This document shows positions 54,204-63,775 of a DNA stretch of 64,000 bases, in pieces. Each line of letters starts with the position of its first letter. The stretch's first letter is position 1. The DNA is from Halorubrum depositum. GTDB taxonomy: Archaea; Halobacteriota; Halobacteria; Halobacteriales; Haloferacaceae. The stretch is from positions 1,178,001-1,242,000 of the forward strand of contig NZ_VCNM01000001.1 of the NCBI RefSeq assembly GCF_007671725.1. Direction: 5' to 3'. The notes under the pieces are model-generated. The model did not search any database and had not been told where the DNA came from. It worked only from the letters and a program-made list of their open reading frames with translations. The position numbers and the translations under genes were made by a program.

Positions 54204-55250
54204 TTAGCCGAACATCGCGCCGAGACCGTCGCCGCCGTCGTCGCCGTCGTCCTCGTCGGCGTCGGCGTCGCCGTCGGTCGTCTCAGCGTCGTCCGTGTCG
54301 TCGTCTTCCTCCGCCTGTTCCTCCTCGTCGGCGTCGTCCGTCTCCGGAGCCGGGGCCGCCTCGACCCCCTGCAGCTCCTCGGGGAGTGCCTCCTCGTCGT
54401 CGATCTGGGCCGCGAGCGAGCGCAGCTGGGCGTCGGCCTTCCCGATGAGATCGGGCACGACGTCCGGGCTCTCGATCTCCGCGAACAGCCCGACGGACTT
54501 CGCCTCGCCGGAGGCCTTCGCGAGAAGGCTGCCGACCGTGGCGGCCGTCGGGTACTCGGCGTTGATCGAGAGGTTGCGCGCGGCGGCGGCGGCGGACCGG
54601 ATGTCCGCCGCGTACTCGTCGACGTCGATTTCGAGCTCGTCCGGCTCGAACAGGACGCCCTCCGAGTAGACGCCCTTGAGGTCGAGCCCGACTTCCTTCG
54701 GCTCGATGCCGAGCTCGACTAAGACGTTCGCGAGGTCGTCGTCGACGACCTCGCCCTCCTCGAGGACCGTAGAGTCCTCGGTGACCATGATCGAGCCGTC
54801 CTGGATGCGTGCGGCCGCGCCGATCGTCTGGAGCTCGCCCACGAACGGTCCGGGGTCGACGCCGGTGTCACCCTCGGGGATGACGACGTCGTTGGGGGCG
54901 ACCTCGCCCGCGTTGATCGGGGCGGGGGTCTTCGAGGCTTCCAGCTGCTGGAAGAGGCCGAACGGGTTGTCGTTCGTGCCGATGAGCGCGACCTGACCCG
55001 AGACGTACTGGGTCAGCTCCTCGACGCCGTCGTCGACCTCTTCGAGGGCGCGAACGGTGAGCGTGTTCCGGCTCACGCGGACGTCGGCCGAGCCGTGCAG
55101 CTCGCGGCGCATGGCCTGGAGCTGCCGGCTCGGAATGCCGCCGACGCCGACGATCCCGACGGAGTTGAATGAGTCGATGAACTCGACGAGCTCGTCGACC
55201 TCCTCCTGTTTCCACTGCGGGATCGTCTCGGTCTTGCGGACCGAGCTCAT
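54204..55250 (-). CDS. rpl10: 50S ribosomal protein uL10 (P0)
   Basis: 348 aa. rRNA-binding N-terminal domain ([34 protein letters not shown]), the archaeal P0 insertion (VPEGDTG-like [19 protein letters not shown]), helices for P1 dimers, and a C-terminal GLGAMFG tail like that of P1. Its ATG overlaps the uL1 stop by four bases. Confidence 0.96.
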   Translation of the reverse strand: MSSVRKTETIPQWKQEEVDELVEFIDSFNSVGIVGVGGIPSRQLQAMRRELHGSADVRVSRNTLTVRALEEVDDGVEELTQYVSGQVALIGTNDNPFGLFQQLEASKTPAPINAGEVAPNDVVIPEGDTGVDPGPFVGELQTIGAAARIQDGSIMVTEDSTVLEEGEVVDDDLANVLVELGIEPKEVGLDLKGVYSEGVLFEPDELEIDVDEYAADIRSAAAAARNLSINAEYPTAATVGSLLAKASGEAKSVGLFAEIESPDVVPDLIGKADAQLRSLAAQIDDEEALPEELQGVEAAPAPETDDADEEEQAEEDDDTDDAETTDGDADADEDDGDDGGDGLGAMFG

Positions 55251-55885
55251 ACGGGCACCTCCTTGGCGGGACCCATCGTGGTCTTCACGTAGATCCCGTC
55301 GATGTTGAGCGGGCCCTTCTCGAGGCTCGCTTCGAGCCGCCGGACGATGACGTCGATGTTGTCCGTGATCGCCTCGGCGCCCATGTCCTCGGCGCCGACG
55401 CGAGTGTGGAACGTGCGCCGGTCGCGGGACCGGAGCTGCACCGTGTTCTTCATCCGGTTGACGGTCTCGACGACGTCGTCGTCCGGCTGTAGTGGGGTAG
55501 GCATCTTCCCGCGCGGACCGAGGACGGTACCGAGGTACCGACCGATGTCCTGCATCAGGTTGGCCTCCGCGACGAAGAAGTCGGTTTCGCCGGCCAGGTC
55601 CTTTGCGCGGTCGTCGTCGTCTCCGAGGTCCTCGAGGTCGTCGCTGTCAAGTACTTGGTCAGCGACTTCCTGAGCGCGGACGGCGGTTTCGCCCTCCGCG
55701 AAGACGACGATCTGTGTCTCCTGCCCCGTTCCAGCCGGCAGCACGACGGACTCGTCGATGCGGTTCGACGGATCGTTGAGGTCAAGGTCTCGCAGGTTGA
55801 TCGCGATGTCCACGGTCTCGCGGAAGTTCCGCTCGGGCGCATCGTCGAGTGCGAGAGTTACGGCCTCTTGTATTGTGTCTGCCAT
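55247..55885 (-). CDS. rpl1: 50S ribosomal protein uL1
   Basis: 212 aa. Forms the L1 stalk near the E site. Landmarks: [38 protein letters not shown] and [16 protein letters not shown]. The ATG at 55885 has a strong GGAGGTG six bases away or less upstream (55888-55894). In other archaea uL1 represses its own operon by binding the mRNA; a leader hairpin here is a candidate target. Confidence 0.96.
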   Translation of the reverse strand: MADTIQEAVTLALDDAPERNFRETVDIAINLRDLDLNDPSNRIDESVVLPAGTGQETQIVVFAEGETAVRAQEVADQVLDSDDLEDLGDDDDRAKDLAGETDFFVAEANLMQDIGRYLGTVLGPRGKMPTPLQPDDDVVETVNRMKNTVQLRSRDRRTFHTRVGAEDMGAEAITDNIDVIVRRLEASLEKGPLNIDGIYVKTTMGPAKEVPV

Positions 55886-55887
55886 TT

Positions 55888-55976
55888 TCACCTCCGTAGT
55901 ACGCAGGTCGCTCCTACGGGTCAGTGAAACAGGCGAAGCCTGTCTCACCGGAGAGTGGTCCATCGGAGGTTTAAAA
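55888..55976 (-). promoter_or_regulatory. uL1 operon promoter and structured 5' leader
   Basis: TTTAAAA (55970-55976) is the TATA box; 26 bases on, the transcript should begin near 55947. The first 25 bases of that transcript (55924-55948) form an 11-bp hairpin with a G-U pair and a 3-base loop (GTGAGACAGGC / GCCTGTTTCAC). About 30 bases later comes the GGAGGTG ribosome-binding site. A hairpin starting at the mRNA 5' end is a plausible uL1 autoregulatory site; binding itself is inferred. Confidence 0.6.
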
Positions 55977-56185
55977 GCGTCGAACCGCCCGTCCCCGTGC
56001 GAACCGGCGACAGGGCTCGTGCGGCCGGTCGAGAGCGGCGTCACGGGGGCGTTCCGGAAACGGAATCGACCCGTCGTGGCCCCCCGATTCGACGCGCGTC
56101 GAACTCCGAAACGTCGCGTAGGGGAACCCTTTTGACGCCGCTTACCGACCCACGAGGTAATGACTCAGGGTGGTCCGGCGTGACG

Positions 56186-57730
56186 ATGGACGACCGCATC
56201 GAGGACCTCCGCGAGCGCCGCGAGCGGGCGGCGAAGGGCGGCGGCGAAGACCGGATCGAGTCCCAACACGAGAAGGGGAAGATGACCGCGCGCGAGCGCA
56301 TCGACTACTTCCTCGACGACGGGACGTTCCACGAGTTCGACCGGTTCCGCACCCACCGGACCCACAAGTTCGGGATGGAGGAACAGCAGATCCCGGGCGA
56401 CGGGGTCGTCACCGGCTACGGCGAGGTGAACGGCCGGAAGACGTTCGTCTTCGCGCACGACTTCACCGTCTTCGGCGGCTCGCTCGGCGAGGTGTTCGCC
56501 GAGAAGGTGTGCAAGGTGATGGACAAGGCGATGGACGTGGGCGCGCCCGTCGTCGGCCTCAACGACTCCGCCGGCGCTCGCATTCAGGAGGGCGTCGCCT
56601 CGCTCGGCGGCTTCGCCGAGATATTCCGGCGCAACACGGAGGCGTCCGGCGTCATCCCGCAGATCTCGGCGATCATGGGCCCGTGCGCCGGCGGCGCGGT
56701 GTACTCCCCGGCCATCACGGACTTCACCTTCATGGTGAAAGACACCTCGCACATGTTCATCACCGGCCCGGACGTCATCGAGACGGTGACGGGCGAGGAG
56801 GTGAGCTTCGAGGAGCTCGGCGGCGCCGTCACCCACACGTCGACCTCGGGCGTCGCCCACTTCGCCGAGGAGAGCGAGGAGGACGCGTTGGACGACATCG
56901 CGCGGCTGCTCTCGTATCTCCCCGCCAACAACGTCGAGGACCCGCCCCGCGTCGAGCCGTGGGACGACCCCGAGCGCGCCGACGAGGAGCTGGCCGAGAT
57001 CGTGCCGAACGCCCCGCGGAAGCCGTACGACATGAAGGAGGTGATCGGGAGCGTCGTCGACGAGGGCTCCTTCTTCGAGGTGCAGGAGAACTTCGCGAAG
57101 AACGTCGTCGTCGGCTTCGCCCGGCTCGACGGCCACTCGATCGGGATCGTCGCCAACAACCCGCGCGTGAACGCCGGCACCCTCGACATCGAGTCGAGCC
57201 AGAAGGGCGCCCGGTTCGTCCGGTTCTGCGACGCGTTCAACGTGCCCATCCTCACCTTCGAGGACGTGCCCGGCTTCATGCCCGGCACCGACCAGGAGCA
57301 CAACGGGATCATCCGCCACGGCGCGAAGCTGCTGTACGCCTTCTCCGAGGCGACCGTTCCCCTCCTCACCGTCATCACCCGGAAGGCGTACGGCGGCGCC
57401 TACTGCGTGATGTCGTCGAAGCACATCGGCGGCGACGTCAACTACGCGTGGCCGACCGCCGAGATCGCGGTGATGGGGCCGAAGGGCGCCGTCAACGTCC
57501 TCTACCGCGAGGAGCTGGCGGCGGCCGACGACCCCGACGCGCGCAGGCAGGAGCTCATCGACGAGTACCGCGAGGAGTTCGCGAACCCGTACAGCGCCGC
57601 CGACCGCGGGTTCATCGACGACGTCATCGAGCCGGCGGAGACGCGCGCGCGGCTGATCGACGACCTCCAGATGCTGCGGGGAAAGCGTTCGGACCAGCCG
57701 GAGAAGAAACACGGCAACATCCCGATCTGA
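56186..57730 (+). CDS. pccB: Propionyl-CoA/acyl-CoA carboxylase, carboxyltransferase (beta) subunit
   Basis: 514 aa. Transfers CO2 from carboxybiotin to propionyl- or acetyl-CoA. Family segments: [41 protein letters not shown] (first oxyanion hole), [12 protein letters not shown], and [20 protein letters not shown] plus [14 protein letters not shown] (second). An alternative GTG start lies two codons earlier at 56180. The stop overlaps the start of the small subunit gene by one base. Confidence 0.94.
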   Translation: MDDRIEDLRERRERAAKGGGEDRIESQHEKGKMTARERIDYFLDDGTFHEFDRFRTHRTHKFGMEEQQIPGDGVVTGYGEVNGRKTFVFAHDFTVFGGSLGEVFAEKVCKVMDKAMDVGAPVVGLNDSAGARIQEGVASLGGFAEIFRRNTEASGVIPQISAIMGPCAGGAVYSPAITDFTFMVKDTSHMFITGPDVIETVTGEEVSFEELGGAVTHTSTSGVAHFAEESEEDALDDIARLLSYLPANNVEDPPRVEPWDDPERADEELAEIVPNAPRKPYDMKEVIGSVVDEGSFFEVQENFAKNVVVGFARLDGHSIGIVANNPRVNAGTLDIESSQKGARFVRFCDAFNVPILTFEDVPGFMPGTDQEHNGIIRHGAKLLYAFSEATVPLLTVITRKAYGGAYCVMSSKHIGGDVNYAWPTAEIAVMGPKGAVNVLYREELAAADDPDARRQELIDEYREEFANPYSAADRGFIDDVIEPAETRARLIDDLQMLRGKRSDQPEKKHGNIPI

Positions 57731-58065
57731 TGGCGGCCGACTCGCCCGGACCGGACGCGGACTCGACCGAACCGGAACACGATCCGGCCGGCCCGACGGT
57801 CGCCGCCGTCCTCGACGACCTGACGGTCCCCGACGACGCCGACGACGCGGAGGCCGCCGCCATCGCCGCCGCGGTCGCCGCCCACCTCCGCGACGGGGAG
57901 CTGGCCGCGGCCGCCGCGGCCGAGGCGGACGCGGAGACCGGGTGGGAGGGCGAGCGGTGGTCGTTCGCCGGACGGGTCGACCGGCTCACCGGTCGGTCGA
58001 TTCGCGTCCCGGAGAACGCGCCGACCGACCCGTGGACGGCGGCCGGCCGCGCCGATCGCTTCTGA
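57730..58065 (+). CDS. pccX: Acyl-CoA carboxylase small (epsilon-type) subunit
   Basis: 111 aa. An acidic, Ala-rich body ([23 protein letters not shown] split around 48-75) and a conserved C-terminal patch [31 protein letters not shown] recall the third subunit PccX needed for haloarchaeal propionyl-CoA carboxylase (Haloferax). ATG overlaps the pccB stop (TGATG). It probably stabilises the A/B complex. Confidence 0.8.
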   Translation: MAADSPGPDADSTEPEHDPAGPTVAAVLDDLTVPDDADDAEAAAIAAAVAAHLRDGELAAAAAAEADAETGWEGERWSFAGRVDRLTGRSIRVPENAPTDPWTAAGRADRF

Positions 58066-58259
58066 GGACCGGCTTCCGAAGCGCGGCAGACCCTCGACGG
58101 CGCCGCGGCTCGGTCGTTGTTCCGTTTCCGAACACCCGCCCCGGACGCGAGAGCGTCCGAGCGCGTGCATTCCCCCGGGGAGGCGCCGCGGAGGCCTCTC
58201 CATGCCTACCCTTCGCAGGGTGCGTTCGACGATCCGTTGGATAGCTTATATATCTGTGG

Positions 58260-58478
58260 TCACGCCTCGGGCGGCTCCTCGACGCCCTCCTCCGGCGCGG
58301 CCTCCGCGGGCGACCCGCCGAGGACCCGGTTGAGCACGACGGGGACCACGCCGGCGAGGAGAACGAGGAGCCCGATCCGGACGAGGATCGAGGCGTCCGT
58401 CAGGAGCGTCGCGGCGAGGTACGCGCCCGCCGCGACCAGCGTCGACGGCAACACGTAGGGGTTTCCGGGCGAGAGCAT
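58260..58478 (-). CDS. Small two-helix membrane protein
   Basis: 72 aa. Helices VAAGAYLAATLL and VRIGLLVLLAGVVPVVLNRVL, then an acidic Pro/Glu tail. It sits on the opposite strand between pccX and pccA, so it interrupts what would otherwise be one carboxylase operon. Unknown function. Confidence 0.7.
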   Translation of the reverse strand: MLSPGNPYVLPSTLVAAGAYLAATLLTDASILVRIGLLVLLAGVVPVVLNRVLGGSPAEAAPEEGVEEPPEA

Positions 58479-58619
58479 GTCGAGATCTGGGTGCGGGCAG
58501 CCCCTTAACCGTCCCGGGGAGATCGCGGCGAGCGCCGACGGAGTACGACGATCGTCGTCACCGGTCGTCGTCGCGGACCGATAGAATGAGGTGGCTTATC
58601 GTGGAATGACGGTGTAAGA

Positions 58620-60497
58620 ATGTTCGACAAAGTTCTCGTCGCGAACCGCGGGGAGATCGCGGTCCGGGTGATGCGCGCCTGCGCGGAGCTGGGCGTCGAC
58701 ACCGTCGCCGTGTACAGCGACGCGGACAAACACGGCGGCCACGTCCAGTACGCGGACGAGGCGTACAACGTCGGCCCGGCCCGCGCCGCCGACTCGTACC
58801 TCGACGGCGAGGCGGTCGTCGAGGCCGCGCGCGCGGCCGGCGCCGACGCGATCCACCCGGGCTACGGCTTCCTCGCGGAGAACGCCGACTTCGCGGCGCG
58901 CGTCGAGGCCGCCGACGGGATCACCTGGATCGGCCCCGCCAGCGACGCGATGGAGCGGCTCGGCGAGAAGACCCACGCCCGCCGGGTGATGGACGACGCC
59001 GACGTCCCCATCGTCCCGGGGACGACGGAGCCCGTCACCGAGGTCGAGGCGGTCACCGACTTCGGCGACGAGCACGGCTACCCGGTCGCGATCAAGGCCG
59101 AGGGCGGCGGCGGCGGGCGCGGGATGAAGGTCGTCGAGAGCGCCGAGGAGGCCGCGGAAGCGCTCGAGTCGGCCAAGCGCGAGGGGGAGGCGTACTTCTC
59201 GAACGACTCCGTCTACCTCGAGCGCTACCTCGAGACCCCCCGCCACGTCGAGGTGCAGATCGTCGCGGACGCGGGCGAGGAGGGAGAGGGCCCCGCGGAC
59301 ACGTCGGACGTGGTCCACCTCGGCGAGCGCGACTGCTCGCTCCAGCGCCGCCACCAGAAGGTGATCGAGGAGGGCCCCTCCCCGGCGCTCTCCGACGAGC
59401 TGCGCGAGCGGATCGGCGAGGCCGCTCGCCGGGGCGTCGCCGCCGCCGACTACACCAACGCCGGCACCGTCGAGTTCCTCGTCGAGGAGGACGTCGACCG
59501 CGACCCGGCGGAGCCGCTCGGTCCGGACACCCCGTTCTACTTCCTCGAGGTCAACACGCGCATTCAGGTCGAACACACCGTCACCGAGGAGCTGACCGGG
59601 ATCGACATCGTGAAACAGCAGCTCCGGGTCGCCAGCGGCGAGGGGCTCTCAGTCTCGCAGGACGACGTGGGGCTGGAGGGGCACGCCATCGAGTTCCGGA
59701 TCAACGCCGAGAACGCCGCGAAGGAGTTCCAGCCCGCCAACGAGGGCCGGCTCGACACGTACGACCCGCCGGGCGGGATCGGCGTGCGCGTCGACGACGC
59801 GCTCCGGCAGGGCGACGAGCTCGTCACCGACTACGACTCGATGATCGCGAAGCTCATCGTGTGGGCCGGCGACCGCGAGGAGTGTCTCGCCCGGTCGAAG
59901 CGCGCGCTCGCGGAGTACGACCTGGAGGGCGTCGTCACGATCGTCCCGTTCCACCGGCTCATGCTCGACGACGAGCGGTTCGTCGCGGGCACCCACACCA
60001 CGAAGTACCTCGACGAGGAGCTCGACCGCGAGCTGGTCGCCGAGGCGCAGGAGAAGTGGGGCACCGAGTCGTCGGCGGGCGACGACGGCGACGAGGAGGT
60101 CACCGAGCGCGAGTTCACCGTCGAGGTGAACGGGAAACGCTTCGACGTGGAGCTGGAGGAGCGCGGCGCGCCCGCGATCCCGACCCCCGCGAGCGGCGGG
60201 AGCGGCGCGGGCGGCCGCAAGCAGCGACCGCCGCAGGCGACGAGCGACGACGGGGGCGACGACGGCGTCGACGTCGCCGAGGGCGGCGAGGCGATCGCGG
60301 CGGAGATGCAGGGGACGATCCTCTCGGTGGACGTCGCCGAGGGCGACGAGGTGGCCGCGGGCGACGTCGTCTGCGTCCTCGAGGCGATGAAGATGGAGAA
60401 CGACGTGGTCGCCGAGCGCGGCGGCACCGTCGCGAGCGTCCACGTCGGCGAGGGCGACAGCGTCGACATGGACGACGTGTTGGTCGTGCTGGAGTAA
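58620..60497 (+). CDS. pccA: Acyl-CoA/propionyl-CoA carboxylase biotin carboxylase-BCCP subunit
   Basis: 625 aa. Biotin carboxylase domain (1-450): [22 protein letters not shown]-grasp [40 protein letters not shown] low-complexity linker follows, then the biotinyl domain with EAMKMEND where Lys591 carries biotin. It feeds carboxybiotin to PccB. It has its own promoter region (58479-58619) and is separated from pccBX by a reverse-strand gene. Confidence 0.95.
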   Translation: MFDKVLVANRGEIAVRVMRACAELGVDTVAVYSDADKHGGHVQYADEAYNVGPARAADSYLDGEAVVEAARAAGADAIHPGYGFLAENADFAARVEAADGITWIGPASDAMERLGEKTHARRVMDDADVPIVPGTTEPVTEVEAVTDFGDEHGYPVAIKAEGGGGGRGMKVVESAEEAAEALESAKREGEAYFSNDSVYLERYLETPRHVEVQIVADAGEEGEGPADTSDVVHLGERDCSLQRRHQKVIEEGPSPALSDELRERIGEAARRGVAAADYTNAGTVEFLVEEDVDRDPAEPLGPDTPFYFLEVNTRIQVEHTVTEELTGIDIVKQQLRVASGEGLSVSQDDVGLEGHAIEFRINAENAAKEFQPANEGRLDTYDPPGGIGVRVDDALRQGDELVTDYDSMIAKLIVWAGDREECLARSKRALAEYDLEGVVTIVPFHRLMLDDERFVAGTHTTKYLDEELDRELVAEAQEKWGTESSAGDDGDEEVTEREFTVEVNGKRFDVELEERGAPAIPTPASGGSGAGGRKQRPPQATSDDGGDDGVDVAEGGEAIAAEMQGTILSVDVAEGDEVAAGDVVCVLEAMKMENDVVAERGGTVASVHVGEGDSVDMDDVLVVLE

Positions 60498-60657
60498 GAC
60501 CGAGCGTTCTCCGGACGCGGTCGTTTATAAGTGATTGATGGCGCTGCGGCGAGCAGATTCGACGTCTCGGCCGCTTATCTGTAAATCGTTGGCTCGTTTG
60601 AATTTTCAGGAAGTGACATTTCTTGACCAGTCGCGGTCAGTACAAGCTGTTCAGTAG

Positions 60658-61140
60658 TCAAGCCGATCGTATACGCGTCGCCATCCATCTGATGACGGAT
60701 CCCGCAACGTAGCCGGTCGTTCCGACGAGGACCGCAAGCGCCAACCCAAAATTAACACTTGTTTCGAGTCCTCCAAGTAATTCGGCGCGGGCAGACCCGT
60801 ATGCGAACCCCAGCATTCTCGGCGAGGTGTACCGGCCTGCCCCCATCCACTCACCAGAGAGATAGCCGACGAGTGGGGGGAAGGCGTACCCCCAGAGGCT
60901 AATCAGCCACAGTGTACCGACGGTTGGGACTAAGCCCGCACCGAGGATCCCCGCAATGACGGCAGTTCCCGGAACAATCACAAGCCAGCCCCGGAAATCA
61001 TAGAGGCGAACACCCACACCGAGGAGGAACGCGACAGACGCGAGACCCAAGAGACCGACAACAGAACCGATAACGGTCCAACGAGGGAGACGATCTCCGA
61101 AGAGGTGCCTCCGGACCCGACCACCGTCGATGTGTTCCAT
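60658..61140 (-). CDS. Unknown four-helix membrane protein
   Basis: 160 aa. Hydrophobic helices WTVIGSVVGLLGLASVAFLL, WLVIVPGTAVIAGILGAGLV, LWLISLWGYAFPPLVGYL and FGLALAVLVGTTGYVAGSVI. No family recognised. Codon use and flanks (60545-61250) are AT-richer than neighbours, and a copy of the dispersed intergenic element adjoins it, so the gene is probably acquired. Confidence 0.65.
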   Translation of the reverse strand: MEHIDGGRVRRHLFGDRLPRWTVIGSVVGLLGLASVAFLLGVGVRLYDFRGWLVIVPGTAVIAGILGAGLVPTVGTLWLISLWGYAFPPLVGYLSGEWMGAGRYTSPRMLGFAYGSARAELLGGLETSVNFGLALAVLVGTTGYVAGSVIRWMATRIRSA

Positions 61141-61252
61141 ACCTGTTGGTTTTCTACCGTATTATTAGTTGTTCGGCCAAGTAGGTAACTCTCATCGACC
61201 GACTGTTTCAGTCGAAAATACATCTGAAAATAGGATTTCAACGGAAACATTT

Positions 61253-61493
61253 GTTTATACATGGACGCTGGCGGATCGGCGGCGAGCACCGCCAAAGCCC
61301 CAGCCACACCGGACGGCACCACACCTCCCCAGCCTCGCCGCTCGCTCGGGGCTCCCTTTGGTCGCCCACGTCGCTCGCGGCGTCCCTCGCGCGTGCGACT
61401 CGCGCCCTGCCGGGCGCTCATCGGCACGCGCCACCGCGTCGTTTATGTATAAGTAGTCGCCGCTGTCGGTTCTCTATTTAAGTACCGTATCGC
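61253..61493. repeat. Dispersed intergenic element, copy 2
   Basis: GTTTATA at 61253 is followed exactly 39 bases later by CCAAAGCCCCAGCC (61292-61305), then CACACCTCCCCAGCCTCG, a skewed GC-rich stretch, and the tail TTTAAGTACCGTATCGC (61477-61493). Box order and spacing match copy 1 at 3941-4349, but here the head unit is single. No gene in 61141-61520. Confidence 0.6.
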
Positions 61494-61520
61494 TATCGCG
61501 GATCGCGACGCGCACTCCCG

Positions 61521-62363
61521 TTATCGACCGCGCAACCCCAACAGCTCCCGCGTCTCCGCGGGCGTCGCCACCGGCCGTCCCAGTTCCTCAGAGATCCGCG
61601 CCGCGCGCGCCACCAACTGCTCGTTCGTCGCCAGCTCCCCGCGCTCGTAGTACCGGTTGTCCTCTAACCCGACCCGGACGTGGCCCCCGAGCAGCAGCGA
61701 CTGGGTCGTCATCGGGAGCTGGTGGGGGCCGAACCCGATCACGTTGAATTCGACGCTCTCCGGCAGCGCCTCGACTCGGTTCAGCAGGTTCCGGGGGTGC
61801 GGCGGCGACGTGGTCCCGCCGCCGAACAGGAAGTTGAGGTACGGCGGGTCCTCGAACTCGTCGAGGACCGCCAGCGACTCGTTGAGGTGGCCGTCGTTGA
61901 ACACCTCCAGCTCGGGCTTGATACCCCGCTCTCGCATCTCCGCGTGCAGCGACGCCACCAGCTCGCGGGTGTTCTCCGAGGTGAGCCGGTCGTAGCGGTT
62001 GAGCGGGCCCATGTCGAGCGACGCCATCTCCGGCGCGGGGTCGGTCCGGAGCGGCTCGTGTCGGAGGGCGTCGGGGGCCGCGGTCCCGCCGGTCGAGTGC
62101 TGGAGGACGGCGTCGTCGGTGGCCTCGCGGACCGCGTCGGCGACCTCCTGAAACCGCTCGGCCGAGAAGGCGCGCTCGCCGTTGTCGCGGCGCGCGTGCA
62201 GGTGGAGCACGCTCGCGCCCGCCGCCTCGCAGGCGGCCGCGGCCGACGCGATCTCCTCGGGGGTCTCGGGGAGGTCCGGGTGCGCCTCCTTCCCGTGGAC
62301 GCCCCCGGTGAGCGCCGCGGTGATGATCGCGGGTTTCCCGTCGAGGTAGTCGTCGTAGGTCAT
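61521..62363 (-). CDS. BKACE-family (DUF849) beta-keto acid cleavage enzyme
   Basis: 280 aa TIM barrel. Zn-binding HLHAR, PAIITAALTGGVHGKEAHPDLP at the N-terminus, and the C-terminal GGHVRVGLEDNRYYERG place it in the 3-keto-5-aminohexanoate cleavage superfamily, which condenses a beta-keto acid with acetyl-CoA to give acetoacetate plus a CoA ester. The particular keto acid is unknown. Its ATG overlaps the stop of the upstream Cys-rich protein gene by four bases, implying coupling. Confidence 0.88.
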   Translation of the reverse strand: MTYDDYLDGKPAIITAALTGGVHGKEAHPDLPETPEEIASAAAACEAAGASVLHLHARRDNGERAFSAERFQEVADAVREATDDAVLQHSTGGTAAPDALRHEPLRTDPAPEMASLDMGPLNRYDRLTSENTRELVASLHAEMRERGIKPELEVFNDGHLNESLAVLDEFEDPPYLNFLFGGGTTSPPHPRNLLNRVEALPESVEFNVIGFGPHQLPMTTQSLLLGGHVRVGLEDNRYYERGELATNEQLVARAARISEELGRPVATPAETRELLGLRGR

Positions 62364-62581
62364 CGGTCGGCGTCGGTGGCGTCGCTCTCGTCTTCGATCG
62401 ACTCCGGCTCGACGTAGAACTCGCAGTCCGTCGCGGGGTCGAGCCCGTACCGGGCGTTACAGACGTCGGCGCGCATCGGCTGCACGAACGACCCCGTCAC
62501 GGTGCAGAACGCGCGGGCGGTCTCGAACGACTTCCCGTCGCCCTCCTCGCGGTACGCCAGGTGCGGACACGTCTCGGCCAT
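62360..62581 (-). CDS. Small cysteine-containing protein coupled to the BKACE gene
   Basis: 73 aa with Cys in ETCPHLAYRE, RAFCTVTG, ADVCNARYGL and TDCEFYV, a spacing suggesting a metal site or a disulfide-stabilised fold; the C-terminus is acidic. Haloarchaea-type orphan, function unknown. A 4-base overlap with the BKACE start suggests the two proteins act together. Confidence 0.7.
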   Translation of the reverse strand: MAETCPHLAYREEGDGKSFETARAFCTVTGSFVQPMRADVCNARYGLDPATDCEFYVEPESIEDESDATDADR

Positions 62582-62712
62582 GGGGGACGGAGGCGAGCGA
62601 GCGGCTTGAAACCACGCGTCGACGGGGATCGGAGCCGGTCGGCGGCGCCGTCCCCGGGACCGGGGCCCGTCTGACCGACGCTGTTTAACCGAACGCCCGA
62701 GAACGGGGTGCC

Positions 62713-63060
62713 ATGGAGCCGGTCGACGACTGGCGGGCGGCGATCGCGGAGGCCGGGGAGCTCACCGGCCCGATCGCCGCCGCGATCGTCGGCGACCACG
62801 GCGACCGCGGGCAGCGCGCTATCGAGGCGGTCGGCGAGGGGCGCGTGAAGCGATACCGCGATTTCACCGTCGTCGTCGGCCACGACGACGAGTACGTCGT
62901 CGAGGACGGGGAGTGCACCTGCGCGGACGCGACGTACAACCTCGACGCCGAGGACCCGAGCGAGCGGTGCTGGCACGCCATCGCGGTCGACGTCGCCGAC
63001 GCGGTCGACCGCGTCGACCACCACGACATGTGGTACTCGGAAGTCCGCGAGTTCCTGTGA
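62713..63060 (+). CDS. Small SWIM-type zinc-finger protein
   Basis: 115 aa. N-terminal helical half, then YRDFTVVVGHDDEYVVEDGECTCADATYNL...ERCWHAIAV, a CxC...CxH SWIM-like motif. Different from the 52784 SWIM protein in length and context. Function unknown; nucleic-acid or protein binding is the family expectation. Confidence 0.75.
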   Translation: MEPVDDWRAAIAEAGELTGPIAAAIVGDHGDRGQRAIEAVGEGRVKRYRDFTVVVGHDDEYVVEDGECTCADATYNLDAEDPSERCWHAIAVDVADAVDRVDHHDMWYSEVREFL

Positions 63061-63192
63061 GCGGGTCTCGGCCGCGGGCGGAGGCGAGGTTCCGGATCGG
63101 TCGCCGTTTAGCCGGATGAGGCGCCGAGACTCCGGATTTTCCACCCCCGCCAGTCGAAAACGTTTACAACGGCGGCCGGTCTCTCCTACGGT

Positions 63193-63672
63193 ATGGCGGA
63201 CTGTCCACTCGCCGACGAATGCCCCAGTTTCGACGAGCGAATCGAGGGGATGGGGTGTCAACACTACGGCAACAAGGGCGGCGCGGAGTGGTGTAACCAC
63301 TACGACATGCCCATCTACGAGCTGAAACAGCAGCCGGTCCAGCCCGGCGAACAGGTGATAGTCGAGGTCGACGACATCCACGAGAGCGGCGCGGGCGTCG
63401 GCCGCACCGACGACGGCTTCATCATCCTCGTCGACGGGCTACTCCCGCCGGCGCGCGCGGAGGTGCGGATTCACCGGGTGAAATCGAGCCACGCGACCGC
63501 CGAGGAGGTCGTCGAGCGCCTTCCAGAGGATCCGGACGCTGAAGACGAGGACGGCGACGACGCGGCCGACGCCGACGCGGACGGCGAGAGCGAGGACGAC
63601 GAGAGCGACCGGCGCCGCGACCGCCCGGACCGCGAACGGCTCGGGAGCCGCGAGAACTTCTGGGGCAAATAG
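63193..63672 (+). CDS. TRAM-domain protein with N-terminal Cys motif
   Basis: 159 aa. The N-terminus has a Cys/His set (CPLADECPSF, GMGCQHYGNKGGAEWCNHYDMP) that could hold zinc or an Fe-S cluster. The TRAM RNA-binding domain follows (VQPGEQVIVEVDDIHESGAGVGRTDDGFIILVDG), then an acidic tail ending in RENFWGK. Haloarchaeal TRAM proteins are probably RNA chaperones. Confidence 0.85.
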   Translation: MADCPLADECPSFDERIEGMGCQHYGNKGGAEWCNHYDMPIYELKQQPVQPGEQVIVEVDDIHESGAGVGRTDDGFIILVDGLLPPARAEVRIHRVKSSHATAEEVVERLPEDPDAEDEDGDDAADADADGESEDDESDRRRDRPDRERLGSRENFWGK

Positions 63673-63775
63673 GGCAGTGAGTGCGCATTTTGTGCGTACA
63701 ACATTTCTGGCGAGTGAACACACTGGTTAGTTGAGCTACATTTTTAACATCCCTGCGGTCGTACTGTAACCTGTA

